From assembly GCA_964030785.1 (NCBI GenBank), contig OZ034968.1, positions 63,317,899-63,381,898 of the forward strand: a stretch of DNA of 64,000 nucleotides, written 5' to 3'. The notes under the pieces were generated by a model. It was given only the letters and a program-made list of their open reading frames with translations, was not told the origin of the DNA and searched no databases. This document shows positions 36,865-48,315 of the stretch, in pieces. The first letter of the stretch is position 1, and each line of letters opens with the position of its first letter. Both the position numbers and the translations under genes were made by a program. The stretch comes from Siderastrea siderea (lineage: Eukaryota > Cnidaria > Anthozoa > Scleractinia > Rhizangiidae).

Positions 36865-39800
36865 ATGATGTGCTTTGCAGTAGCGACAGCAACAGTTTCT
36901 CTTGTCATTCTTTTTATTGCTCTGTTTGTTTCGAGGAGGAAAAACAAGGCCATTTTAAACATAAACGGAAAGTATGTTCTGATAACTGGCTGCGACTCCG
37001 GCTTCGGACGAGCAACAGCCATTCGACTGGACAAGATGGGAGCTTGTGTGTTGGCGACTTGTTTGACCAAAGAAGGAGAACAGAGTTTGAAATCGGTGAC
37101 GAGTCACAGACTGAAAACATTCCAGATGGATGTGACAAACTCACAACAGATTGGAAAAGTCTTTGACGCAGTCAAGGAACTTCTTGGTGGCAAAGGTAGG
37201 AAGTGAAACTTTTCTTAAGTTTCGCACTCTAAATACAAACAAGTGTAAGGCCTTCACAACTGAACGGTTACACTTTACGACTGACTTTAGGACTTCATCT
37301 ACAAGCTCACAGGTAGAGCCACCTCATGTGTTGCATAATAAACAGCTCGACGAGTACTGCTTAGTACTTTTCGATTGATGGTCACTCTGAAGGATACCAT
37401 CCACAGACGTATAAGTTAGAACCACCTTGTACAGCATAATAAACATCCACAGACTCAAATATAAAAATACCCTATGCAGAATAATAAGCAGTTCGAGTGG
37501 TCGAAAAATAAACAATTTGAGTGGTCGTACTTTAGGATTTTGCCCAGGACTCAAAAGGTAGAAAAACCTTGCAAATATAACAAAAAGCCTTGCATGGCAG
37601 AAAAAACTGATCAATGACTTTCATTTGAATGAACTGAATCAGGTCGCCCTTAAATAACTCATTCAAGAATTCAAAACTTGCAGTGATGTACCTAATTAAA
37701 GAAATTGCTATTAAGCCTGAAAACAAAATTCAGCGCAATTTCTTTAATTGTGTACAACAGTGCCAAAATCTTTCTTCATTCGATTTTACTTCAGCAGTTG
37801 ATATAAAATTTATCATATATTCCTGCATTGTCATCTCAGTTATGGATTGACTAAATTAAATAACCGATATGATTTGATTTCTTGGTTGACTAATTGATGT
37901 TGCGTAATCAAGGCTTTCAATTCTCTTGCCTTAGGCTTGTGTGCTCTACGCAACCTCAACTAATTTTAAAAGAAAGTGATTAGACAGTACGCGTCATTAC
38001 GCGCGCTGTATATATGTGACACTGAATGGCTCAAGTGCAACATACCTACCTACATACCTTTTCATACATCTGTAAAAAGTAGACTGCGAGTAGTCTCTAA
38101 TTTTGGCGATTGTGATTGTGGGGCGGGAAAAATACACACGCGCGCGTGCGAAAGTTCGAGGAGACGCGACGCGAAGGGAGCGCCGAAAATTTAGACTGCG
38201 AGTAGTCTCTAATTTTCGGCGCTCCCTTCGCGTCGCGTCTCCTCGAAATTTCGCGCGCGCGCGTGTGTATTTTGCCCGCCCCACAATCGCCATCGCCAAA
38301 ATTAGAGACTACTTGCAGTCTAGTAAAAAGAATCTGTTGTCTTTTTCTGCACTGCTCGCTTTTCGCCCTCGAATTTTGTTGAAAAGAGGGTTTTAAAATT
38401 GGTAACGCGACTTCATCATTGTGTATTTATATTCGTGTTGAACAAAGCGGACTACCGTCTTATTCTTTTTAATAACTCGTACGATTACCAGTTTAATGCC
38501 TCGCGGTTTCTTTGCTGCGCCGTTGCTCTTTCCATTCTTCTTGCTTTCTTGGATGCAAAAACCTTGACGGCTTAGATGAGCCAACAGCCCCAAGGAGTAA
38601 GATATCTTCACTGGCAGATACAGCCACAGATAATAATGATCGATAACTCTACTTTATTCCAGGCCTGTGGGGACTGGTAAACAACGCTGGGGTCTTGAGC
38701 ATTGGACCCGCCGAGTGGGTACCGCTGGCCGATTACAAGAGAGTCGCGGACGTCAATTTATGGGGCTTGATAGACGTGACCAAGACATTCTTACCATTGG
38801 TGAAGGAAACCAAAGGACGTGTCGTCTTTGTTGCAAGCATTGCAGGTACTTATGTTTGGAATTAAACGAAGCTTAGCACGTAAGTTTGTAAGCTCCCAGA
38901 AGAAAAGAGTTGTTTTAAGATATAATTAACGAGAAGGTATTTCTTATAAATTCAGTTACTGTGTGTTATGGTAATTCTCCATTTTTATGTTCAGGTGTTG
39001 TTTCACCTCAAGCGTTCTCCCCGTACTGTATAACCAAATATGGCGTGGAGGCATTCGCAGATTCATTGAGACGTGAAATGCGCCAGTTTCACGTTCAGGT
39101 CAGCATTATCGAACCAGGAGCCACGCGCACTCCGATACTGAACGAAGAGGCATTAGCTGACTGTCTCAGAGAACAGTGGGAGAACCTTACATTGGAGAAA
39201 CAAGAGGAGTATGGCGAAGAATACCTTAAGACTGGTAAGCAATGATTATATCAGAATCATCCTCAGGCAATACTAAATAAGTAGGTAATTGCTACACTGA
39301 AAATCCAAAGCCACTGAAAAAATTCAGTGGCTTAGGTGGACTCGAACCCACGACCTTCGGGTTACTTAAGAGCACTGCTCTACACTAGTCACCCGAAGGG
39401 CGTGGGTTCGAGTCCACCTAAGCCACTGAATTTTTTTCAGTGGCTTTGGATTTTCGGTGTAGCAATTTACTATTCATTTCCTGTTCCAATTAAGCTTCAG
39501 GTCTTTGAAGCAACGAAGGAAAGGCGTGCAGCTTAGAAACTGTATCTTAAGCGTAAAAAGAGAGAACTAGGACTAGAGAAAGCGTCTTTTGTTACTTTTT
39601 TTTATTTTCTTTGCTGGTTCCCCCCCCCCCCCCCCCCCACCGTTCCGCATCATAACTTGCGCTCAGATCCAACTTTGATGACGATAACGTTGTTTAGACA
39701 GTGTAAGAGACCTACATACTGCTGCTAAATAAGTGTGAATAGACCAAACAAAACGATGACTTCGTTCCTTACTCTTTCCGAATAGAGACGCGGTTCTTTT

Positions 39801-40466
39801 ACCGTCTCCTAATGTGAGCAGATGTTATTGTAGGAGACAACGCCAACAGCTCAACGTCATTACCAAATATCGCGATCATCTGAACAGAAAAGCGTTTAAC
39901 CCAGCTAGCATCATATTGCCAGTTATTCTATAAAGTCCCTGGATAGTGACCAGCAGGGATTCGAACCTGTAGAAAGGAAAGTATGAGGCCCAGTGGGAAG
40001 GGCGCAAACGGGGCGCGAACAGGTGCCCATTAGGCGCCTGACACGAGGTTCGCGGAGGCTTCCTGAAGACAAACGTCTTCGTTAGAGAGTCATCTAAGCT
40101 GTAGAACTTTTCTGTTTATAGTGTATTGACGGGCTGCTCCGTTAGAGTCATGCAAGCTGTATAATTATTTTTCTGTATCACGTTATATTAACTTCCTTTT
40201 TCTTAAAAATTTCAGCGACGAAGGGATTTCAAGATTGGTGCAAATCTGGTTCCCCTAACGTGAGTCACGTCATCGACGCTATCGTGAGTCCTCTGACGTC
40301 ACAATTTCCCAAGTCACGCTACGTCATTGGGCGTGACGCGTGGCAGCTGAAATTAAGTGCGCACCTTCCTGAAGCGGTGCAAGACTTCCTTGTGAAAGAT
40401 TTCCCATGCAAGATCGTGAGATCGCAGCTTCCCGAGTCTTCTTATATGAACGGTTCAGCTTCTTAA
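36865..40466 (+). CDS. SDR gene C: membrane-anchored SDR9C-type dehydrogenase-like
   Basis: Exons 36865-37195, 38663-38845, 38995-39234 and 40216-40466 give 334 residues, with phase-1 introns throughout. Two adjacent ATGs (36865, 36868) could serve as the start; I took the first. Residues 4-23 are a hydrophobic anchor followed by the basic SRRKNK. TGCDSGFG lies at 41-48, NNAG at 117-120, and the catalytic positions are Asn142, Ser169, Tyr182 and Lys186. Intron 2 is only 149 bp, against 1450 bp in gene B. Intron 3 contains a tRNA-like palindrome and a poly(C) run. The C-terminus (VSHVIDAIVSPLTSQFP and onward) parallels gene B, and AATAAA occurs at 40781. Intact by every feature I can check. 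Confidence 0.92.
38072..38330. mobile_element. 243-bp palindromic MITE with 8-bp target duplication
   Basis: The element runs from TAGACTGCGAGTAGTCTCTA (38080) to its near-inverse ending CAGTCTA (38322), flanked by GTAAAAAG on both sides (38072-38079 and 38323-38330). The two arms are almost fully complementary, including GAGGAGACGCGACGCGAAGG, and an additional internal TAGACTGCGAGTAGTCTCT lies at the centre (about 38190). It sits in intron 1 of gene C. The 8-bp duplication suggests hAT. Confidence 0.9.
39313..39446 (-). repeat. tRNA-derived palindromic repeat in intron 3 of gene C
   Basis: The minus strand reads GTAGAGCAGTGCTCTTAAGT and then GGTCGTGGGTTCGAGTCC, like the D-arm, anticodon arm and T-arm (B-box) of a Lys-type tRNA. 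The T-arm half is repeated in inverted orientation on the other side, together with GCCACTGAA, so both strands carry a B-box. The acceptor stem is not canonical. I therefore call it a tRNA-derived repeat, not a functional tRNA. Confidence 0.5.
39618..39641. repeat. Poly(C) tract in intron 3 of gene C
   Basis: A run of about 20 C (one A near the end). It is prone to sequencing and assembly length error. Confidence 0.9.
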
Positions 40467-41441
40467 CAATGTTTCTAAAAGGGAAGGGAACAAGTGCCGC
40501 GATTGTCGTTTTAAAAACAGTTACATGGCGGGATGCAAGAGACAGATTTACTTACAGTTTTCATTATTTCGATATGAAAAGTTTACTGTTACAAAGTTTT
40601 TGTGCATACAATTTTTTAGTTCTTAAAATCACCTGAAATGGCACCTACTATTGAAACACGCGACACTGAGGAGCTTAGAATGGCTCGTTATAAACGTGTA
40701 CGTAAGCCAGTTGAGCCAAAATGCTAGGTACACGTATGGTACTTAATGTGTGGAAGTACTTTTCCAGCGATCACGAATTCAATAAAATCCCAAATTAGCA
40801 ATGATATGCCTTATAAAGTTGTAATTAATGCAGATAATGCGATTCTTGCGCGTAACTGAACCTTTTAAAATTTTAGTTGTGTTGTCTGACTTGTTTAGGT
40901 TGTGCAGTTAACTTGTCCGCAGCGTCTCGCGCTTTAATCGCGCGCAACGGTTGATGGGAGGAGAGAAAGAAAAATAAAAAGACGTCCTGCCAGCGTCTTA
41001 TAGTTATGTAAAAGAAAACTCCAATTTTCAACGCTGAATTATAAGAAATGGGGGAACAGACAGATAAGAGAGACCCATGATTTCTGTAAACTAGGCAAGG
41101 ACCACTTGTACAAACAGGAGCAATTTATGTCATTTATACCTGGATCTTCGTCTAAATCAGGATCAGTAATATAGTAGATAAAACATCTTCAAAGAGGCAA
41201 GGCTGGTCAAACAGCTAGTATTATAATAGGATTGCCCAATATTTCGGTTAGACGAAACTAACCTTGATCAAGGTTAGTTCTTTTCTATGCAAGGGCTAGT
41301 TCTTTTCTATGTAAATTACTAGCTGTTCGATCAGTCTTAGTTTTAGACAACAGAGACGACTGGGAACGAGTCAGCTTTCCTTTTTGACCAGCTACCTTCG
41401 ACTTTCCACCCGCTATCCGCGTTTCAGAAGCACACCGAGTT

Positions 41442-44400
41442 ATGGCTTCTATGTTCGTCGTCTTATGCCTGGTATCAGCTGTATTCTATCTTTTAAGATG
41501 TTTCTTCATGACTCTTCGTAGAGATAAGGATAAAATCGATGGCATAACTAACAAATATGTTCTTATAACCGGCTGCGGCTCCGGATTTGGTAAGGAGATC
41601 ACGCAACGTTTAGATCAGCTGGGATTTCGCGTATTCGCCACTTGCCGAACAAAACAAGGCGAAGATTCTGTGAGAGAAGTTTGTAGTGACAGAGTGAAGA
41701 CGTATATCATGGATGTCACAGACTCGAAACAAGTTCAAGATGTCTTTGAGAGAATCAAGAAAGAGATTCCAGATAAGGAAGGTAATTCTAAAAAGCGGCT
41801 AGCCATAAATATTTTAACACACGTCACCTCAAGCAAGAATCGGCACCCGACGGCCATTGTCTGAAAATGTGAGAAAAAGAATGCTCGTTTAAGGATCTTG
41901 TGTTGCTCAAAACAGGTGAGCAAGCAGCAAATTAAGTTTTACTTAATGATATCAATTAGGGTGAGTTAAATCGTCAGCAAAGAATGGCTTTGACGATTTA
42001 TTTGTTATTGTTGTATTATTGTTTGGTTCTCAGTGCTAATTAGAGCGTTTCTAGATGCTAGCTTTGTCAAAATACAAAAGCCCTTTTGAAGACTTTCAAA
42101 TCAACACGTCGAAAAGTGTATGGAGATTTTGTGGAATAACTTTAGTGGCATTTATCCACCATATTGGCGAAAGCGTGCCACAAAACGCTCTAAAGCTAAG
42201 CACTTAAAATTTGTTCAGTTAAATTCGTTCATTATCGTTCTTAAATGCGTAGAATTGGATTTCAGAACTGAACTGGCGAATGACTGTTTCAGGTGACTGT
42301 AAAAGAGAGCGAAGGGAATTATCTTGGTCAGTGATCTGTAACTACAACACAATACACGATCTGTAATTTACATTTTTGAACTGGAAGAACACTGCATACT
42401 AATTAAAACCTGCTTGTCACGAAACGGCGGAGTGCTTTAAATAGGTGGTCAAAAGGTTAGCACATATAAGAAAGTAGGTCAAGTAGGTACAAATCTGTTG
42501 ATTCTCGAGGCGGGAGGAAGTAACTCTTAAACGTTTCTGCTCTTTATCATTCATACCGTAGTCGAGAAATCGTATAGGTCCGTATAGTCAGGAGACGGTG
42601 CCGTGGTCCAAAGTCCAAAATACAAAGCGACGGTCAACATTAAGATTTTACCTGCTGTGATAAGAACTAAAAGAAAAGATTACTACCATTTTCGTTCAAC
42701 CCTGAAGCGTGACGATTTTTTCGCGTATGTTTACTTTTCAAATGTGACAGTTTCCCAGACATCAGTCTCGTCTGGCCCAATGAAAATGCGCTGTTTTGGG
42801 CGGGAAACGAACAACGTTTGTCAAACGACAGTTGCATGTTTAATTCACGTGGCTGGCAGGTTTTCAAGTTTTCGATTGTACTTTTCCTCATATAATCTCT
42901 TGATCGGCTGGCAAGTTTTAGGTTTTCAGATTTTGTCGAGAATAACACAGATGGCTCCCGTACAGATAAAAGTAGTTTATTACTATTATTCTGCTAAAAG
43001 AACCACGCCGTTCTTCATAACAGAAGAGGAGGTGTTAAATTTGGACTTCCGCAGCTTTAAGAGTCGACTCCTGCTGGAGGTTCCGCACATAGCAAAATCA
43101 ACATCAGCAAAGGCGCTTCGATTGACCATGAGCGACGAGAACCTGGAGGTTGATCTCTCTCCTATATACTTCAGCTTCCAAATCAAGGAAATCATAGCTA
43201 AAAAGACAAACATTACCGTACAAGCATTTTCGTTCGAGAGCCCCTCGGTGTCAGTTGACTCGACAGCCCGTTCTGCATCGAGGGAGTTCACTGCTCAGAA
43301 AACAAACACGGGCGGACAGGAACCCGAAGCTAAGCGACAAAAACAAGGTTCACTAGAATATGCATCGAAAGCCCGAAGATCTCATGATTTGAAGCAAGAA
43401 ACTGAGCTCAATCAGTCTCTCGAAGGGCTAGACGAAGTGTTCGAATGGCGCCCCCCCAATAAAGCCCAAGACCACAATAAACATCAAACACCTCTTCAGA
43501 GATACGCGAGTAAAACGGAGGAAGAAATCCTTTCAAAGCAGCAGTACATCGATCAGCTGAAGGAAAAGGAGAGCGAAATCGTAATCAAACTTCAGGTTCT
43601 CGTCGCTCATGGTCAATCGAAGCGCCTTTGCTGATGTTTATTTTTCTATCTGCGGAACCTCCAGGAGAAGTCGACTCTTAAAGCTGTGGAAGTCCGAATT
43701 TAACAACTCCTCCTCTGTTATGAAGAACGGCGTGGTTCTTTTAACAGAATAATAGTCATAAACTACTTTTATCTGTACGGGAGCCATCTGTGTTATTCTC
43801 GATAAAATCTGAAAACCTAAAACTTGCCAGCCGATCAAGAGATTATATGAGGAAAAGTACAATCGAAAACTTGAAAACCTGCCAGCCACGTGAACAAAAC
43901 ATGCAACTGTCGTTTGACAAACGTTGTTCGTTTCCCGCCCAAAACAGCGCATTTTCATTGGGCCAGACGAGACTGATGTCTGGGAAACTGTCACGTTTGA
44001 AAAGTAAACATACGCGAAAAAATCGTCACGCTTCAGGGTTGAACGAAAATGGTAGTAAATTGATTTGAATTGCAAATTCTATTATCCACAACAAAGTCCT
44101 AACCATTAGGGACTGTTCGTTATTTATGGCTTAGCGGGGGTCGGTGATTTTCAACCAATTCAGGCATATGAAAAATTTACCCCTCCCCGAAAGTGGGTAT
44201 TTTAAAAAATTACCCCCCGTTTATGTGACAGTTTCAAAATTTTAACCCCCCCTCCCCTACCCTCAGGACGCCACGTGCTTACAATTGCGAAATTTTGTAC
44301 ATGTGTTCTGGCCGCGTGCCGATAAACCAGAATCAAGTGCAAGATCATTTGTGATCGTACAGTATGGAAGCAGTCAGCAAGGAAAGTAAATTTGCAGCGC

Positions 44401-47400
44401 CGGTATTAACGTGCGCCCAGAGAAGATCCGATTCGAGAGAGAAATCAACGGTAGGAAAGTTTGTAAGAAGTTCATTGCAAGGCTTGAACCAGTTTTGCTG
44501 TTTGAGGATGGCTATATACGTACGCACTACAATACTGTAAACTACAACTGGTCCCGGCAAATGACACGTGTGGGGTTTGCTAATATTAAATATCAGATTG
44601 CATGTATTTTAAAGGGATTTAATAAGTAATATATTGGAACCTTTAAATAACGCTACTCCACGTCACATTTTCTTGGCTTTTCAAACTATAAAGACCAGGT
44701 TCTTTGGAAATAGAATTCTCGAAACAGAGATCACATTTTTAAATATGTCTGCAAAACGGCTACACAAGTGTTGAAACACACGGTTTCTAAAAGTTTACCC
44801 CCCTTATTTCTACTGTATTTTAAAAAACACCCACCCTTTTTCATTGATTTTGAAAATTTTACCCCCCCACTCTAAACACCGGCCCCCCCTTAGGCATAAA
44901 TAACGAACAGTCCCTTAAATGTTTTCCTTGAGCATTATTGTTCCCAAAATAAACGTCTTTTTAGAGGGGGCTGAAAATAATGAAGTGCTATGCAGTTTGT
45001 GTATCAATGAATACTTTTCAACAGAGTATGAGTGTTCAAAAATCGTTTATCAAACAAGCTGTTTTAGCTGACTTGGCTCTGTTCACCTCTCAGGACTTTG
45101 GGGAGTGGTAAACAACGCCGGCAAACTGAAAGTCGGGATGGTTGAATGGCAGTCGCTGGACAGTTTTAAGAGCATCGCAGATGTCAATCTCTGGGGGATG
45201 ATACTAGTCACGCAAACTTTTCTCCCTCTGGTGAAGAAGGCGCGAGGGCGGCTGATCAACATGGGGAGTATCTTAGGTAAGAAGTACTTCAGTGCCTTCA
45301 GTGGTTATCAGGGAGTGCACAGAAAATGGAACAGTCTTGGTACTGTGTGTCAAACTGTCGATCGGGGGCTTGGTGGACAGTAGACGTCATGAGCTCTGCA
45401 TCAGGAGCCATCATGCATGGGTTCCTGAGCTGGTTCAAGATTCGTCTAAGCTGTTGTGTTGTTTACTTATACAAGAAACTTTGCTCCATATCGCGTCTCT
45501 TTACTCAGGTCTATAGCTGGGTAGCAAACTCGGATATGAACCGTATGGGAAACGCAACACACTGCTGGGAGGTGGAGGAGGGGGGGGGGGGAAACCCTGT
45601 GATTGACCAGCATCCCTTCAAGGGGTAGTGGGGGGTAGGCAATAATGGTCGTAGCTGGTTCATGTCACAGCAACCAGCCGGTTACAAGGTGCCAACGTGA
45701 TCGTTGACACCTTTGGTCCAAGTGCAATGTTTAGTTACCTTTTAATTTTGGAGATAAATGTTTCAGGGCAATAAGCAATCAGATGCAGCATTCTTAAAGG
45801 CGGAGTAGCGTACTATCTAAAGGCGTTTTCCGCCCGAAGATTTTAAAAGATTAAAACATTTTCCATGAACATGCCCTTCTGGCTTAGAACTTGATTAGAG
45901 TTCTAAACCAAACATGAGTAGTGATGTGTGACTAGCGTGGAATTTCCCGTGTCTATGGTCAGAAGTGCTTTCCAGGGTACACGGTACACAGTACACAGTA
46001 CACAGTACACAGTACACAGTACAGTCGTTAAGCAACCGTGACGGCAACGAGATAGGGAACGTCACAAAACAAGTTTTAATGAGCAAAACAATGGCTCTGC
46101 ACGTGCGTTCTGGTACATTTCTTCAACGTTCTCTTCAAAACAACAACGTGAAAACAGCAATTTTAAAGTACTATGGAGAACGCGAACACGCAAGGTGTAT
46201 TGTCTTTTTTTGTTTACTTGACCGCCGCCACTCTCCTAATTAATTCAGCCACATCAGGCAAATTGAACATAAACTTATCACGAAGCAGGTTAAACAGAGT
46301 GAACGTATTTTTTGAAATGACGTTTAAGTTTACGTTAACGCTGCCGTCGGGGTCTCTTTAAGTTCCTAGTGTAGTGTGGTGAAACGTCGGTCTGTTTTTT
46401 CATGCTGTGATATTTTGTTCGTTAGGTCGAATAGTACTACCATATCTTTCCGCCTATGCTGTCTCTAAATATGGTGTTGCAGCCTTCTCTGACGTGCTTA
46501 GGCACGAAATGCACCCTTGGGGGGTACGGGTAAGTATAATTGAACCGGGGGCTTACAAAACCAAGCTAGTGAGTGGAGATTTGTTGGCAGAACAGTGGCA
46601 ATCAGTGTGGGATGAACTCGGTGATCAGCTGAAACAAGAATACGGCGAGGAAGGGCTTCAAAAAGGTACGCTATCTTAAAAGACACGAAACAGCTTTTCG
46701 GGTTAGGGAAGCGCGGGCGATAACCTGGCGATACTGTCATCTCTCGTGGCGCAAGGCCTCTTCAGGGGGTAATTCTGCACTTCTAAGCTCGCATTTTACC
46801 GGAATTTTTTACAATGCAGCAGATATGTTCAGTAATATACGAAGTTAGTTCGACACAGCAGGAATGTGTACAACACTTAAAACCGATAAAAATTCGACAT
46901 GTGACGCGTGCGACACAAATTTGACAACAGATTGGCCTTCAGATATGTCTAAATAGCTGAATTGAATTCGACACTACGGAAAAATGACGTTTGAGCCGGG
47001 TTTAAGAGACGTTTTTCTTGGCAGTTAACCTGGACTTGACTCCTTTGTGTATTTTTTCGCAATTTGGTTCAATCTTCGCTCTAAGGTGTGCTATTTGTGC
47101 AATTTGTTGCCTTGCGTGTTTCTGTGCTGGATTTCGATTATTTTCTGTTTTTTTTTTTGGAGCGATCACACATGGAAAGTGTATAAAACATCGTTTTTAA
47201 GCCAAGAATGTTTTTTGATAGGTTTGCAAGACATGAAGCTTTTTGACAGTGTGACTTCGCCGCACACCTACGAAGTGGTCAACGGTGTCGTCCACGCTCT
47301 TACATCACGTGACCCACGGAGTTATTACGTCATTGGTCTAGACGCCAAGGTCATGGCGTGGTTATCAGTTATGCCTTCTTGCATTACTGACTTTTTGGTG

Positions 47401-47454
47401 TTAAAACTCGCGGGAGGTACGCCTGGGCCTAAAAAAAAGGACCTTTCAAGTTGA
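41442..47454 (+). CDS. SDR gene D: divergent member of the SDR9C array
   Basis: Exons 41442-41781, 45094-45276, 46426-46665 and 47222-47454 encode 331 residues with the same phase-1 intron positions and the same 183- and 240-nt internal exons as genes A-C. Residues 5-24 are the membrane anchor, TGCGSGFG is at 43-50 and NNAG at 120-123. The tetrad is Asn145, Ser172, Tyr185 and Lys189. It is the most diverged copy (VVNNAGKLKVG, RIVLPYLSAYAVSKYG). After the second beta strand it has ATCRT (Arg69) where A-C have ATCLT; a basic residue here often marks NADP(H) preference in classical SDRs, which is an inference. Intron 1 is 3.3 kb and carries two inserted elements and an ORF. Confidence 0.9.
42680..44058. 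repeat. 1.4-kb inverted repeat with 466-bp arms in intron 1 of gene D
   Basis: Arms 42680-43145 and 43593-44058 are near-identical in inverted orientation and of equal length, separated by a 447-bp loop. The ends read TTACTACCATTTTCG and CGAAAATGGTAGTAA. I see no target duplication. A transcript across it would fold into a long hairpin. Confidence 0.9.
42951..43634 (+). CDS. Unrecognised 227-residue ORF inside the inverted repeat
   Basis: The frame is open from 42603, but the sensible start is the ATG at 42951 (MAPVQIKVVYYYYSAKRTTP). It has a fairly ordered N-terminal half (TEEEVLNLDFRSFKSRLLLE, then SDENLEVDLSPIYFSFQIKE). A Ser/Gln-rich hydrophilic middle includes a possible nuclear signal (AKRQKQ), and a charged C-terminal helix follows (TEEEILSKQQYIDQLKEKES). 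The last 14 or so residues and the stop come from the right inverted arm read antisense, so the natural C-terminus is probably missing. The first 65 residues are repeated antisense in that arm. Family unknown. It could be a host retrocopy or transposon cargo. Confidence 0.4.
   Translation: MAPVQIKVVYYYYSAKRTTPFFITEEEVLNLDFRSFKSRLLLEVPHIAKSTSAKALRLTMSDENLEVDLSPIYFSFQIKEIIAKKTNITVQAFSFESPSVSVDSTARSASREFTAQKTNTGGQEPEAKRQKQGSLEYASKARRSHDLKQETELNQSLEGLDEVFEWRPPNKAQDHNKHQTPLQRYASKTEEEILSKQQYIDQLKEKESEIVIKLQVLVAHGQSKRLC
44106..44917. mobile_element. 0.8-kb TIR element with TTA duplication in intron 1 of gene D (Harbinger-like)
   Basis: GGGACTGTTCGTTATTTATG (from 44109) and CATAAATAACGAACAGTCCC (to 44914) are perfect 20-bp inverted ends, flanked by TTA (44106-44108, 44915-44917). 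C-rich/T-rich blocks (TTACCCCCC type) lie inside both ends. The short frame near 44411-44629 shows no transposase motif. Confidence 0.85.
45975..46023. repeat. 7-bp tandem repeat (TACACAG)n in intron 2 of gene D
   Basis: About six units of GTACACA occur in a row (one GGTACAC variant at the left), directly before CAGTCGTTAAGC. Confidence 0.9.
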
Positions 47455-47579
47455 CGTGCAGACACATCAATCTGGAGACACATCAAAGCAATGTCAAATT
47501 GCAATCCTGAAACCAGATCCAAGTACCAAGATGGATCGTTCAGAAAAAAAGGATACAATATCATCCAACATCGTTGGAT

Positions 47580-48005
47580 ACAGCACCCCCCCTGGGGGGT
47601 GGGGGGCATTCGACCCATGTTTGGGTGAAGGGGTGCAGCTGAGGGTATGAGACCCTGACCCCGTTTAGGAAAAAAAGCCGTAAAATATTAACTCTGCTTT
47701 TGACAAAACCCTCCACTTTAGGTCCCTGCTTAGGACAAATGACAAAATACACACTCTCTTGTTTTACACAATTTTAAAGTGTTTTAAACACCGGCAAACG
47801 TCTCTGATCTAAGATTGATGTATATTGTCTAAGCCATATTTAGCGACCACAATCGTGCAAACATACCCTGTTTAGGACAAGTTTAGACCCTGTTTAGGAC
47901 AGACTCTCTTGAAATTATATACCCTGTGCAGGACAAGGAGGCCAAAAACCAAACCCTGTCCAGCGGCACGTCCCCGTATAGGCCATGTACGGGAGTACCC
48001 CCTGG
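47580..48005 (-). repeat. Dispersed repeat with CCTAAACAGGGT subrepeats, copy 1
   Basis: Read on the minus strand this carries GGGGGTACTCCCGTACATGG, then several (C)CTAAACAGGGT units about 40-60 bp apart, then CCAAACATGGGTCGAATGCC. The same order and text occur on the plus strand at 51220-51545. No coding capacity. Edges are G/C-homopolymer rich. Confidence 0.75.
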
Positions 48006-48189
48006 AGATACAACTTTGTTGTACTGATATTAGATGGCAACAAACTTTGTTTAACACTACTTAGCATCATTGAACATCCTTCAGAATCATGCAACGTCAT
48101 TTAACAGGACGCGCAAAAAGGATTAACTTGCCGAATTCAATAATGTTGAATGGTGTTGGATGGAGAAGTTGAATCCCTTTGACCCTGGC

Positions 48190-48315
48190 CTGACGCTGCC
48201 TCGTCCCCAGGCGTCTCTCCTTATTATGCCATGGTGCGCGTGGTATTGTGCGCTTTTCCACGACGCCCCGCGCTCCCTGTTTGCCCAACTAAACCCTCGC
48301 CTGGGAACGAGGCAG
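48190..48315. repeat. MITE with GCCTCGTCCCCAGGCG ends
   Basis: GCCTCGTCCCCAGGCG (from 48198) faces CGCCTGGGAACGAGGC (to about 48313). CCTGAC lies near both outer sides and may be a target duplication. About 115 bp, non-coding. Confidence 0.65.

Noticed and set aside
39950..40010. tRNA gene on the minus strand (GGTTCGAATCCCTGCTGG)
   Set aside because: Only a B-box-like string is present; no cloverleaf or A-box can be drawn.
42603..42950. First 116 codons of the 343-codon frame at 42603-43634
   Set aside because: Most of this lies in the inverted-repeat arm and reads like untranslated leader (Phe/Ser-rich, no motif). It is equally open antisense in the other arm. The ATG at 42951 is a better start.
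43638..44075. Minus-strand 145-codon frame
   Set aside because: It is the inverted copy of the start of the 42603 frame, ends by running into the loop, and has no independent coding evidence.
44411..44629. 72-codon frame inside the TTA-flanked element
   Set aside because: No DDE transposase or Myb-like motif, and the element's other copies are unknown. Too short to support.
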